From assembly GCA_900708905.1 (NCBI GenBank), contig CAADRB010000022.1, forward strand, positions 264,459 to 328,458: a DNA stretch of 64,000 bases. The letters are read 5' to 3'. Below the pieces are notes generated by a model that worked only from the letters and a program-made list of their open reading frames with translations, was not told where the DNA came from and made no database searches. Source of the DNA: Hymenolepis diminuta. Lineage: Eukaryota > Platyhelminthes > Cestoda > Cyclophyllidea > Hymenolepididae. Shown here in pieces: positions 21,600-33,499 of this stretch (position 1 is its first letter; every line of letters starts with the position of its first letter). A program made the position numbers and the translations under genes.

Positions 21600-23943
21600 T
21601 GGTCTCTATTTTTAAGTTTGGCGATTTAGAGGTGGTTGACCTTAGGTGCGCTGTTTGACCTCTAGATCAAGCCGATTGGCTGTGTATTTCGGGGAATAAG
21701 AGTGATTCCTTTGGTCTTTACGAATAAACTTGTAAGGGAAATTTTTCCTTGGATCTCATAGTACTGCCTCCCGATTTACTAAGAAATTGCGCCTTTTTGA
21801 ACTTATTTCAAGTACTGTTTAGTTTTATCGAGTTACAAGTAAAAGAATAAAACGTTGTTCATCTCTTAATTTGGAATATGCAAAGATATAAGTAAGCAAC
21901 TAGAATTTACTAAAATCAGTTTTTGGAGAACAGAAATGGCTTTTATCGTGAATATACTCTATTAACTATTATTTGTCACTTCATGTATCTTAAAGTTTTA
22001 TAACGATTAGAGATTCAATACCAGTTACTAAATCAGACGGGAAAATTTCGATTAAGGAGCGCTGCCTCCCAGTAATTATATGGAATTTCAGTGCGAAATG
22101 TTCAGGAAGTTACTGAGCTACGTTTAGATTATCCTAAACTGCTATTTAACATAATACTACAATGAGGAAAAGCCTACTAATGAATGACACTGGTTTCGAG
22201 TCTGCAGGTTGCTTAGTAACGAAAATTCGTCAAATAGATGGAGGGAAACTTTTCAGTATATTTTGGATTGAAAAGGAAACCATAACATCCACTTACACGT
22301 TGTTTACGTGCGCCAGAAGTACGGCGATTAGCGTGCTCGTCTGTGAAATCAGAGGTCACAGGTGGATGGAATAGCCAATCACAATTACTAATAAAGAGTA
22401 CGGCAGGATTCGAGTATCTTGCCAAGGGGGTTCCATTATGTTATTCCTCTGTCCAAGATGAGTAGTAGAAAGCACCTTCTTTAAGGAGCTTGGAAGTGTG
22501 AGGCGATATATTGCTTATTGAATGCCCCATATAACCACTTGATAAATATTGCAGATTAAATAAATTTAATTATTCGCTGTAAATTTCACCTTGAACATAA
22601 GGCCTTAATTTGACTTAATATGCAATTTAAATCGCCTGACTAAATCCTCAGTCTCTGGGTTGTCGGCTTACGCACTTATGTCAAATTCATTATAAGGTTC
22701 TGAATCAGTCCATTGCCTGCGTAATTTGGCTCCAAAGTTTAATAATAATTATTATTATCAAATTGCTATTAAATTAGAGTTTTCAATCTTTATACTCTAC
22801 GTTAACATATAATGTGCAGAGGTTAATTTCTATACTCAAGAATTTCGCAAAAGAATTAAAATTGGAAAATAAGTCATAAATTTTGCTAAAGAAGAAAGGG
22901 GCTGTTGTTGTTAGCGTGGTTGATATTATCGTCTTTAAATGAGCACAAGCTGGGGGCTGGCATTTGTACCTATTAATTGTTCCCGAATTAGACCATTTTA
23001 ATGAAGTCTGATTTCACATAGCTGTTGTAACCACAGTTGGGGGTTATGTGTTATATATCCCATAAATTTCAACCATGAATCAAATCTATTGAGGATGGTA
23101 TATCTATGGGAAAATAGAAAATGAACAGCTGGGATAGGTCAAGTGAAATATCCATTTTTAAGAATCGTAAGTCTGGAACTTCGCAGGTTAAACATTAATT
23201 TAACTTCCCAGGTTAAAACTCCATTCTATGTTTCGACTGCATTTTGGCATTTAACGGCTGATTTAGGCAACCTGTCCGACAGTATCATGCAATTAGAATA
23301 AGAATCTTGAATAACGGTATTTTAACATTTTCTGACCAAATTTCAACAGATCATCAGGGAAATATTTAAAATATCCATACATTTCTGATGATTCTGTTTC
23401 TGATTGAAAAATCCCACAGTGAATTCCATAGTCAGTTGGAACGCTCAGACCTTGAAATCAACATCTGTATTTAACCACATTTCGAATCTTTAATTTCTGA
23501 TTTCAGATTTCCAAGAGTTTGTCTTCCGATCACCCTTAAAACTAATTTTTAACCAATATATAACTTTTCCTTTATCCTGAAGCTTTAAAGGACAAAGGCA
23601 TCTAAACACAATTTAACCTTATGTGAAATCTTCACTTCCTAGAAAGAAGTTATCGTGTTTTACCCTTCTCTTCCTTTGTTAGATGTAAAGCTGAAGGCTC
23701 GATATATTCATTTTGGGATCGTGTTCTATACTAGCAAAATTATCATTTTTTTAATAAAATGGATTACATGAAAAATATTACTCTTGTTTTCCTACCGAAG
23801 CACACCCTTCCCATGGCAAAATAATTAATTATTTTACAGTTTCTACCACAGATAAGAAATTAAATAATACCATTATTGACTAGTTCAGACTGCAGCCAAT
23901 TTCCTCCCGAGGTGTGGATCGATTTGGTTAGTGTCTACTGTGG
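21600..23943. other. intergenic, no gene recognised
   Basis: AT-rich sequence with only short chance frames. The one item seen is a tRNA-like fragment at 22309-22372. Ends at the first assembly gap. Confidence 0.6.
22309..22372 (+). repeat. tRNA-like SINE fragment
   Basis: GTGCGCCAGAAGTACGGCGA, TTAGCGTGCTCGTCTG and AATCAGAGGTCACAGG follow the order of a tRNA body (acceptor end, D arm, anticodon arm, variable region). It shares GTGCGCC and ATCAGAGGTCA with the copy at 33338. The T loop (GGTTCGAATCC) is lost. A tRNA-derived SINE head is likelier than a tRNA gene. Confidence 0.4.
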
Positions 23944-24127
23944 NNNNNNNNNNNNNNNNNNNNNNNNNNNNNNNNNNNNNNNNNNNNNNNNNNNNNNNNN
24001 NNNNNNNNNNNNNNNNNNNNNNNNNNNNNNNNNNNNNNNNNNNNNNNNNNNNNNNNNNNNNNNNNNNNNNNNNNNNNNNNNNNNNNNNNNNNNNNNNNNN
24101 NNNNNNNNNNNNNNNNNNNNNNNNNNN
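23944..24127. other. assembly gap (184 N)
   Basis: Run of N. Apparent open frames across it are artefacts. A GC-rich, repeat-looking patch follows at 24360-24570. Confidence 0.99.
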
Positions 24128-24359
24128 ACACGCTTATTTAGATACATGTCCGTGATTTTAATGTTCCATGTGTGCTATAAAATCGAGTGCCTAATATCAG
24201 GGAAGATTTGAGGGAAAAAGTTAAGGTAAAATGCAAATTTAAGTGAGGCTTACTGGGCTTCACCTGATTGGATGCACGAATAAGCATTACTAAGTCTTGT
24301 GATTACTATTTAATTTTCTTCCGTATTCGCCCAAAACAACAAAATAGGTTAGTCATTAT

Positions 24360-24570
24360 CACTCATACAACACACATTCAGGCACTGCTACCCACGTGTT
24401 GCCGCAAGCCAAGCGCAGCTCGCGACCTTGAGAAAAAGCGCATGAGGGCTTTTTCATACGCAACACTACCTAGCGCGCGTATATACAAGTACTGTGCATG
24501 AGCGTTAATGCTCTGACGGCACAGAAGGGACACTCACGCTGATTCAGATCAACCTACTACCCACGTGAGA
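24360..24570. other. GC-rich patch with duplicated CTACCCACGTG
   Basis: Clearly richer in G, C and CpG than the neighbourhood (AGCGCAGCTCGCGACC, AGCGCGCGTATATAC). An 11-bp string with an E-box, CTACCCACGTG, occurs at 24388-24398 and 24557-24567. Might be part of a transposon or a promoter; no gene is visible beside it. Confidence 0.4.
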
Positions 24571-24750
24571 GCTGACTGTAATGCTTTTATCCATCGTTAA
24601 ATAACCTTTTCGCATCTAAAATATACTCCTTTGCCACTATTATCAAAGGAGCTATGTTTAATATTCACTTCTAAACTTGGCTTTAAAAAACCGATTGACC
24701 GAAGGAATTAAGCTCCAGCTGTTAACTTTCGCCATTCATTAAAACCCCCC

Positions 24751-24772
24751 GGGGAGGGGGGGGGGAGGCGGG
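24751..24772 (+). other. G-rich tract, potential G-quadruplex
   Basis: Four G, A, ten G, A, GG, C, GGG, directly preceded by six C (24745-24750). It satisfies the usual four-run G-quadruplex pattern and stands alone in AT-rich DNA. Confidence 0.5.
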
Positions 24773-24799
24773 TAAAAATAAATGGCTTTTCACACACTT

Positions 24800-27700
24800 C
24801 GGTGGCCAAAAAGTCGATATCCATGCCCATGAAAGATTAATCAATAGTCCTGTTAGTTAAAAGGTAAAACGGGATCTATTTTTAAAACTGTACAATTATG
24901 TCGTATTTTGGTCAAGAAAATGTTACATTTCTAATGGTAACGTTATGAAGAATTCGATTTCTCATAAAGTGGAGATCTTCGAGAAGATTACACAGCATTT
25001 AATCTACAACAAAAGTAATTAAAACAAAATAGAGAGATAGTGAAGAGCGTGGGCGTAGTGGATATTCCGTCATGTCTTTGTGTTAACCATGATTTACTAA
25101 GCGATTTACTAATCACGTATATTATTCGTCGAGGCGAAAGAGACGCTAATTATGTAAAATAGACCTTTCAGATTCTCCTACAACGGAACTTTTTACTTTC
25201 CATAATCACAATCATCTTGAACCGTATCCCGTGAGTTCATCAAAACTATTTGGAACGTCTATTAAACAATTTTGTTGCTTTTTAATAATTCAGCATTCAT
25301 TTCAGAATTTTCTAGGATGCATTTGATAATCTTTTAGCAATTAACTTGATGGTTAGACTGAACATACTAATCAAAGCACCTTATTCAACAAATCTGAATT
25401 TTTCACGGAGTTTAGAAAAACTGAACATTGATGTTTAGGCATGTGTACTAATCCTGGGAACTGTTACTATTTTTACCAATATAATAATTGCGATTAAAGT
25501 AATCCTGATGGGTCGTTGAGTATCTTACCTTTCAACTTGAAGAGTCACTGGGGCTCATATTTGTTGTAAATTTGACTTAGTTTTCTCTTTACTTCAAGTT
25601 TAGAAAATCTACAAAGTTTTTCAAGTTGAAATCATTAGAAAGTACTCCTTTGAAGCTTTAACCATTCAAGATTCCTTTGCAATAGCGATATCTTATTTCT
25701 TATGCTATTTTAAACTTCTGGTTTCATTTCATATATAAAAATGTATTATTATCAGGTGAGAAAAGATATCGACAAGTGATTGTTAACGGTTAGATGGGGC
25801 GTGTTAAGGGGAATTTACAGATTTTTTCTGAAACATTTAAGTATAACTTTGGGAAAAATGCAAAAAAATATCTTAAAAGTTTTGCACTTGATTTCCCATA
25901 TAGTATGAATCCCATTTTAATTGACTGGTAGCTCTAAAATAAAAATATTTTTATTAAAGACACGTCAGTTCAGCAATTGAGGGGTGCAAGATATTTCGTT
26001 CCATCGGATTCTTTATATATATTTATCAATATCTGTTACATTTTTTGCTAAACCGAATTCTAATGGCCATCTAACGCCATTGTCATTCGCATGTAATAGT
26101 CAATCTCCGTATTGGTAGTTGTGCCACCATTCTATAGACAATTCAGGATTGACTTTGAATTCGTAGTTTTTATTAAATTTAGACATATTGAGTGATTGAG
26201 TGAAGCTCATAATGCTTTGTTTTGACTATGTGCAATTCACAGCTTTTCCGAAAAAGTTGAAGCCTTACTTGAATGAAGGCTGCAAAACTGCATTTTGGCA
26301 TATTCATCGATTCCCCATATAAAATGAATCTAAAGTTCATTCTTTCAGAAATTGAGAATTTAAATGAAGTATTCCCTGTCAGTTTCCATATTTTCTTGGT
26401 AATCTTAATAAACAATAATTTGTAATTAAGTTTATTAAAATATGGGTCATCTACGCTGTTTTAAGAGAATATTTTTTTTCTTCTCTAAAGTATCCGTTTT
26501 ATTTAAAATCCCCAATTATTGGAATTTTCCGGTTTTCTTTGTTATCGACAGCCACTATGTCCAAGGCAGATATGGGTTGGGTCAAGCGAAAAGTATTTTT
26601 AACAAAGAAGCTAGAAACACATTTGGTGTTCCTGAAATGCTTCATTTAGTACAATTTATTTTCCAAAGTAGGATCCGACACAATGATATTAAAATATGCC
26701 TACTGATAAACTCAAATCTAGCCTCATACGTTTTCGCTTTGCCCATTGTATTAATGCTACACTTATCATTTATATCAACTGATGTAATCCCCTCTAACTA
26801 GAAAATGATTCATTTTGTTGAGACAATTCGAAAAACTGACAGACCTCTGAAGTGAGAGATCGCAATTTTCCTGACTATTCAAATATTTTTAATTATCTCT
26901 ATTTGTGTTTTCTCATTTATTTCAATTTTCGTTAAACATACTTGATAGCGACTGAAAAGTGACTTTTGGAAGTACAGTCACGGATCTTACGATATCACCT
27001 TAATTCATTTGCTTTTACGTTAGCATCAAAGCATTTTAAACTACACTGAAATTATACTAACCATTGATTTTTATTGATAAAATGGAGTTTGCAATATTTA
27101 ATTTAATTAGGTTGCGCCGTTCATAGTTTACTTCACAAACTTAAAGAAGTATCCGGAATGTATGAGACTATGTACCGATTTTCCATCCCGTATGGAGTCC
27201 GTTAAAGCAGATTCAACTATCCAAATAAAGGCTGATTGAAATCATTCCAGAGCATTAAAATGAGTTCTTTCTACATATTGCACTTGGTATTCTAAAATGG
27301 ACGATGGTATAAAATCTGAATGCTTTTGTTTTTTGAAAGGAATTGTTTATCACTACCTAATTATTTAGTAAGTATTATGTATTAACGTATTCCTTTTCAA
27401 GAGAGTAATTGAGTCTCGGGGTGATGTGGGCTTTGTCAAGCCATGTTTTTAACAGGGTAACCAGAAGCAACGGCGCTATTAACAGGGGGAATGTTCAGGG
27501 CATTTAAAGAGTATTCAGTCCTTCTCATTTTAATTCAATCTCATTTTCTTAAGTATTATATCATTTACTTTCACTTTCCGCCCTTAATGAATCAATTTTT
27601 GTGGACCGACTTTGTACCGATTTACGTTAAGAAATGTCAACTGTTTCAATTGTCTAGGTATTCGCAAACATCTCTCTCTATATTTTTCACATATTTCGAA

Positions 27701-30700
27701 ATATTTTTAGTAATTATGACCATTTTTCAGCACGCCTTAATTTTTACTCTCAAAAAACGTAAGTTAAGCCCTGTTTGATGACCTAAAAATTAGTTACTAT
27801 TAAATGACTGTCCAATTAAAAACTCTGGATTCAATTTCAAAAGTAGAGAACACTACATATATTCATTTCATTGAGCACATTTAGTAAAACTATTCCTGAT
27901 AAGTATTTTTTTTTCTAGATGACTGCCAGAACGAATATTTCTTTATATAGAACCGTTAAAGTTCCTCTGATTGGTGACTTTGTTATATTGGCAGGTATTT
28001 TAACAAAGAAACGAGATATAATGAACATTTTAAAATGCTGAGTAGGAATTTGTGGCCATCAAACTCTTTGCTTTCCATTTTCTCATATTCACACATTCAC
28101 AATCTCCTTTCGCTCTAATGAGGTCAAAAGATCTTAGAAATTAATTGACATTCTATCGATAACACCGATTTCGAAAAATAATGTCTGATTAAAGGTTCAA
28201 TTTTGACAAGAGGGAAAGCATTAGATATTTTTAAATTAGAAACTTGTCGGTGAAGGCCCATATAGTATCAAAAATCCCTTGATCATTATTATCCTGTAAA
28301 ATTTTTCTCAAATGTACTATTTAAAGATTTCTGTCTAGTTTAGCAAACATTTGTCTATTAATCGATTGGTACTGATGTCCTTCGTAACTTGATTTATAGG
28401 TGGACTCTACGTTCAGTTGGAAAGTAACTTAGGCTGCTAAGTGTACTGAATGTCAATTTTTCATGAACGAAAACTCAGATTCATTTGTTCTACCTTAGTT
28501 GCGCATTTCACAAAAAACGTCTATGCATTTCAGTTGATAGTTGAAAAAGCATACACCTCGAACTGTAAAATTCTAAATGACTAGGGGGTGTCCGTCACCC
28601 GAAATGATGATATCGGTCTAAAATGAATATTAAAATGACATTCCTAATCATAGATACAAATTAATTTTATAATTTTTTTGGTCTCTTGATTATAGTTTCA
28701 ATTCTTTAAAAGTTTGTGCAAGTATATCCGGACTTTTGCAGGTGTCTCGGTTGCAAGAAAACCACTTTATACCCTTAGGTCACGTAATTAAAAGATAATG
28801 CCCAATTTCGCAACCACGGATAAACTCAATTTGACCACATTTTTACTACTTGTGGGAAATCAAAATAAGGCATATCTTGAGTTAATAAATACTCTTCAGA
28901 AGTCATTTTAGAAAATATCGGTCATGCAGAAGGTAACGAAATTTCCTCTTTTTAATGATTTGAAATCATTTTGAATAACGTTCTTTTTAGGTTCCAAATA
29001 AACCTGAAATTGGGAAAATCTCGAGTAAACATAGGTAGGATCTTTAAAATTCGATCAAGTAGTATAAGGTGTTATAACTGTTATCCGACTAATACTAGAT
29101 TTTTCCCAACAACCTAACCGTATATTCAAATGCATGGTCCTCTTCTTGTGATGAATTGAGTAAATTTTGTTTACCATTTTAGCCTTTGTCATCCTGCTCG
29201 TGTTTTAGCCACAGGGAGAAGAAAGTTTTTGAACATTGGGATATGAAAAAGTGCACTATACCTGAGAGGTAAAAATGAAGAATCATAATTCAAATATCAG
29301 AAATTTTAGGACTTTTTACACTCTGACGTTAAAATCCTTTTCTTTTAACCCACATTGGATCGCTTTACTTTTCCCCATGTTCAAATGCTTTCCGTTGATA
29401 GAATAGTGTAAAGTTTTTGGCTTGCCATTACTAATAATAATCCCGAAGGTTCCACAGACAAATAACTTGCCTTAAAAGACTGCAGAACACCACATTGTCT
29501 TTTGATGACTGCTAATAAAATCAGATTTACCTCAAATATCATTCCAATTCGTGTTGTTTTCAAATATTTTTCACAATTTCATTGATATTGTAAACTTTTT
29601 TTTCGAGTAATAAAGACGGTCCCTCACCTTTATCATTGAAACAATTTTTTATTCATTTTTATGAAAATATTTCTGTTCAAAAGTAATATTTAAGGGTTAA
29701 TTTTATCAAGGTTTTTGTTTTACCTTCCTTGGGGAATAAAATTCATTAAACTCTGTGTTTGTTTGCCTGCCCAGAGTTATTCTCTTTCTTTTTTGTATGA
29801 AACATAGAATTTTCATGGAACAAGTTCAATCCCTAGCATAGGATGCGTCAGAGAAGCCGCCATAAGTGACGACAGATTAAAATAAATTTTAAAAGTGCCA
29901 CACCATCATTTCCGCCACATCAATTTTCTCTTTATCCAAGTGGAACCCTTTAAATTAGTCGTCTGCAGGTGTATTTATAGTAACATCCACTGTCCAATGG
30001 CTTTATAACTGTCGGTAAACGCCTTTAATCGTGAAACCAGGTGTCTTTCTTTCTACATGAATCGGTTCATCAATATTTATCCAATTATATGTTTATCTAC
30101 ATACCTATTTTTACGCATCTAGGAAATTCATGCATAATACACCTTAGAGTTCCAATATATTTACTTTGATCAAGAGTGCATTTCTATTGAGCTGATTCTC
30201 AAACGTTGAGTAATTATATAGACATGGTTTCTAGCAAAATATTTATAGAAAGTTACATGAAAATAAACAGTTAAATTAAATTGAAACGCTTAATCTAGGC
30301 TTAGAATTTCCAGTTCAGCTCTCCTCAAAAAATCACTCAAGTTCACGTCTTACAAAATGCAATGTCCCAGTGCAACTGCCACCACGATTGTCAAAAAGAT
30401 TAATTGATTTCAATTCTGAAGATTGAATGTTGGAATATAGAAATGAGGAAATAAATAAATCCGTTTAGGATAAGTGTTTATCAGCATTGATCTTCAATAG
30501 AACTTTCCTTATGATGAATTCGCTTTCTGCTATTCTTCATTTGACTAACATAAATCACTGCGTAGGCGAGAGTCTGATCATCGTCCTCTGAAATAACAAG
30601 TGTTTAAGTTGAATATTGCCAACAGCGGGTATTTTCTTGCGTTGGCTAAAAGAGTGTATGAAAAAGTTTCTTGTAGACTTCAACCTTCTCAGGATTCGCC

Positions 30701-32080
30701 TTCAGCAAAAACATGAATATTAAAAGTCAGTTTGAAATCACAGAGAGAACATTTTGGGTTTTAGTGATGGTTGGGTACAATGCTTTTCATCCTCTAAGTT
30801 TTTTCCACCAGAGACATATGTTTAGAGTGGATTTCATAAATACACTATACGATGATTTTTCAAATAGGCCATCTGTGTTCTGACTTTCTGACTTTGGATA
30901 AAATCAACAGGTAATCGATTTGGAAACGATTCCAGCAGTTATCTCCCCGGAATTCGTATCCGGATTCAAGCCTAGAATCTTGGCAGCTGATTTTAAATTA
31001 ACAGCATTTTTCTGTTCATTGTTACGTTTTTATTATAACACCTAATTGCTACCGCACTTACGTCAGCAAAAATACATAAACCAACATCCAAACATCGTGG
31101 CGTATTCGAAGGAGAGATTCTGATCTTATAAATGATTCCATGTTCTGTTAAGAGTAACTAATAAATTGCTGGGTTTGAAAGACTTCCTGCCAAATATTAT
31201 AGAACATAGTTTTATTTCCAGGGGACAATACTGAGTTTTCGTGTTTCCCGTCTGAAGGATTTCCAAAAGTGGAATAGTTCTAGAGGGTGTTTACAATCGA
31301 AATTGGCTGACCATTTTGCCATGTTTACTTTCCTCTCGACTTTAATTTTTATTCTTTTGACTCCTTCCGTTATCAGAGGAAAACTTAAATCTCCCCATAA
31401 TTCTAAATGGTTAATATGGAAGTGATATTCGATTGAAATTCTTTTTTACAATTTATATTGCAACCATAAGTCTTCTGGTAGCAATTAGAAGCCTAATCGA
31501 AATTCTCACCGCATTGGGTAATAAAACAACATAAGTCTCCTTGTTAATAGAAGTATCAAGGATACCAATTGGAAAAATGGACTATAGTACATTCGTTGGA
31601 GTAGTCTGCGAAAATACTTCATTTCCTTTAGTTTATTTTGACATTCTTATCCTTGGTTTTGATTTCTTTTCCGGATTTCATTTGTAGTCTCTCATTGTAA
31701 AGGTCAAACAAAAAATTTATGGATGCTAATTTTCCTTTCATTTTGTATTCTGAAGAAATTGGAAGGATTGGAAGAAGATTGGTTGCGTGGCCAATTTCTT
31801 CTTTACAAACCTGTTATATCCGACAGCTAAACCTTTTTACTCTAAACCAAAACAGAAATTATAATTCTTTTAAGGTATAAAACAATTTCTCTATAAGGTT
31901 GGGATGCCAGTTTTTTCATTTAACAAACTAGTGAAGACTTAAATTCATGATTTTCACACCATCAGATTATCGCGCTTCAAATTTTTAATAGCTAGTTTAT
32001 CGCAAACTTTATTTCTGCATTTAGTATTCTACAAAATCGTTTGCTATAAACAAGTCCCGAATATACAAACGTCCCACTAT
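24800..32080. other. gene desert, no feature recognised
   Basis: About 7.3 kb of AT-rich sequence. The longest frame (26442-26801, 119 codons) is Phe/Ile-rich with no motif, and no splice-site-flanked coding block stood out on either strand. I found no copy of the repeats seen elsewhere, though old copies could be missed by eye. Confidence 0.5.
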
Positions 32081-32149
32081 CCATTCAATTGAATGCTTTC
32101 CATTTAAATCTAGAACTGCAGAATAAAAATAGTAAACCAATGCTGACAA

Positions 32150-32420
32150 GTGAATGCACGTAATATCTACGCCTGTGAGTTAAGGCCCACATGTCCCGTA
32201 CTGTAGAACAAAGACCTGCGTCCATTGGCCGAATTGTCACATTTGATTGGTTGGCTGAGCCCACGATGGTCCCGCTATATCTGGCCTCTTTATAGGAGAT
32301 ACATGCGGGCAACCGAACCTACCCCTCATGTAGTGCTCGAGAATTGGCTTGGAGAGTATCATTTCCACCCCTCCTTCCCCTCCCCCTCTGCCATCGTATG
32401 CACATGGTATAAACAGTTTA
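32150..32420. other. GC-richer segment with CCAAT motifs and a pyrimidine tract
   Basis: Contains ATTGGCC, TTTGATTGGTTGGC (two inverted CCAAT boxes within about 30 bp), CTTTATAGG, and the pyrimidine run CCCCTCCTTCCCCTCCCCC at about 32370. Composition is unlike the flanks. Overlapping frames at 32085-32312 (minus) and 32225-32476 (plus) have no recognised similarity. Could be a transposon fragment or a promoter. Confidence 0.3.
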
Positions 32421-33337
32421 GGCCTAAAATGGGTTGGTGGATAGGCTTATTTGAAGTGCTATTTTTGGCAAGATGATTTGGGTTGGAGATTCGTTTGTTT
32501 GCTGAAAGAAATTAAAATGTGATGGTCGAAAATGTTTTAATAGCTTTACTTGAAATGGGAGAGGGGTCTATATCTAATTAGATGACCGACCGTTACAATT
32601 TTGCTTGTCTCGGGCTCTGTGATAATTAGGTGTTTGTCTATTTATTCATTATCTGTGAATAGGTAAATTTCCTATTTTATCTATTCAGTAATTTATTAGA
32701 TCAAATTGGATTACACTTTCATTACTTGTGATTATTTATTGCTATTTTTTTTCTTTAACTGATTTTTAAGGAGGTCTGAGAACGTCATATTTGAGCCATT
32801 AAGTTGAAGTCACGTGACAGATTGCGAAATTTAGTGAAACTTGCGTCAGTGGTTGGTGAAGATCAAATTTAGGATTATTTGATCTCCAGCTTTGCATGAC
32901 CTCAAATTGACCTAAGTTTGGAAAATAAATTTTCTCAGGTCAATGGGGACTTAAACCTGAAATTATTTTCTAGTTCTATTTCTAAGTTTTTGAATAAGGA
33001 GGCTTTTTCCATCAAACGAATTTCATCTATTCTTTTGTCGATTTAGGTTTTTCAAAGACCCTCTGCAGGTTAAAAGAGTCTTAGTATGTTATAAAGATTG
33101 GCCTCGTTTTATTCATATTCTAACGAATCAATTCGCAAATTTAGGTATTTGAGATAAGCTTTATCGATCACTTGTTTCCCATAAAAGCGGTGTTTTTTTT
33201 GGCGAAAAACTAGAGCCATCTATTTTGTATCACTGGGGCGCTTTTTGACCTAGTTCTAAGCTTAAGTTGTCATCTGGATCTTAATTTACTTCATTAGTTA
33301 TTCTGAAATGGTTTTAAGAGTCGTGTTTATGAAGATT

Positions 33338-33408
33338 GTGCGCCGCGGCTCAGCGGCCAACTTGCACGTCTGATAAATCAGAGGTCATGAGGTTTATGCT
33401 AACTGATG
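33338..33408 (+). repeat. tRNA-like SINE head
   Basis: The best tRNA-like copy: TGCGCCGCGGCTCAGCGGCC has a good A-box (GGCTCAGCGG), then CTTGCACG, and an anticodon-arm-like TCTGATAAATCAGA followed by GGTCATGAGGTTTATGC in B-box position. The B-box has decayed, so it is not a functional tRNA. Pol III-derived SINE origin is inferred. Confidence 0.45.
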
Positions 33409-33499
33409 CAGATCCAATAATGTGGATGTCTAATCGCATCTGTTAAATCTGGTTTTCCATAGGAAGTATTTGTTTATGAAAAAAAGAAGGCTCGAATAC

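Noticed and set aside
23876..24211. Long open frames across the N run on both strands.
   Set aside because: They exist only because N codons are not read as stops.
26442..26801. 119-codon plus-strand frame in the desert.
   Set aside because: Phe/Ile-rich translation of AT-rich DNA with no motif or splice context; likely chance.
33338..33408. A true tRNA gene.
   Set aside because: A-box is good, but the acceptor stem does not close and the T loop has lost its consensus.
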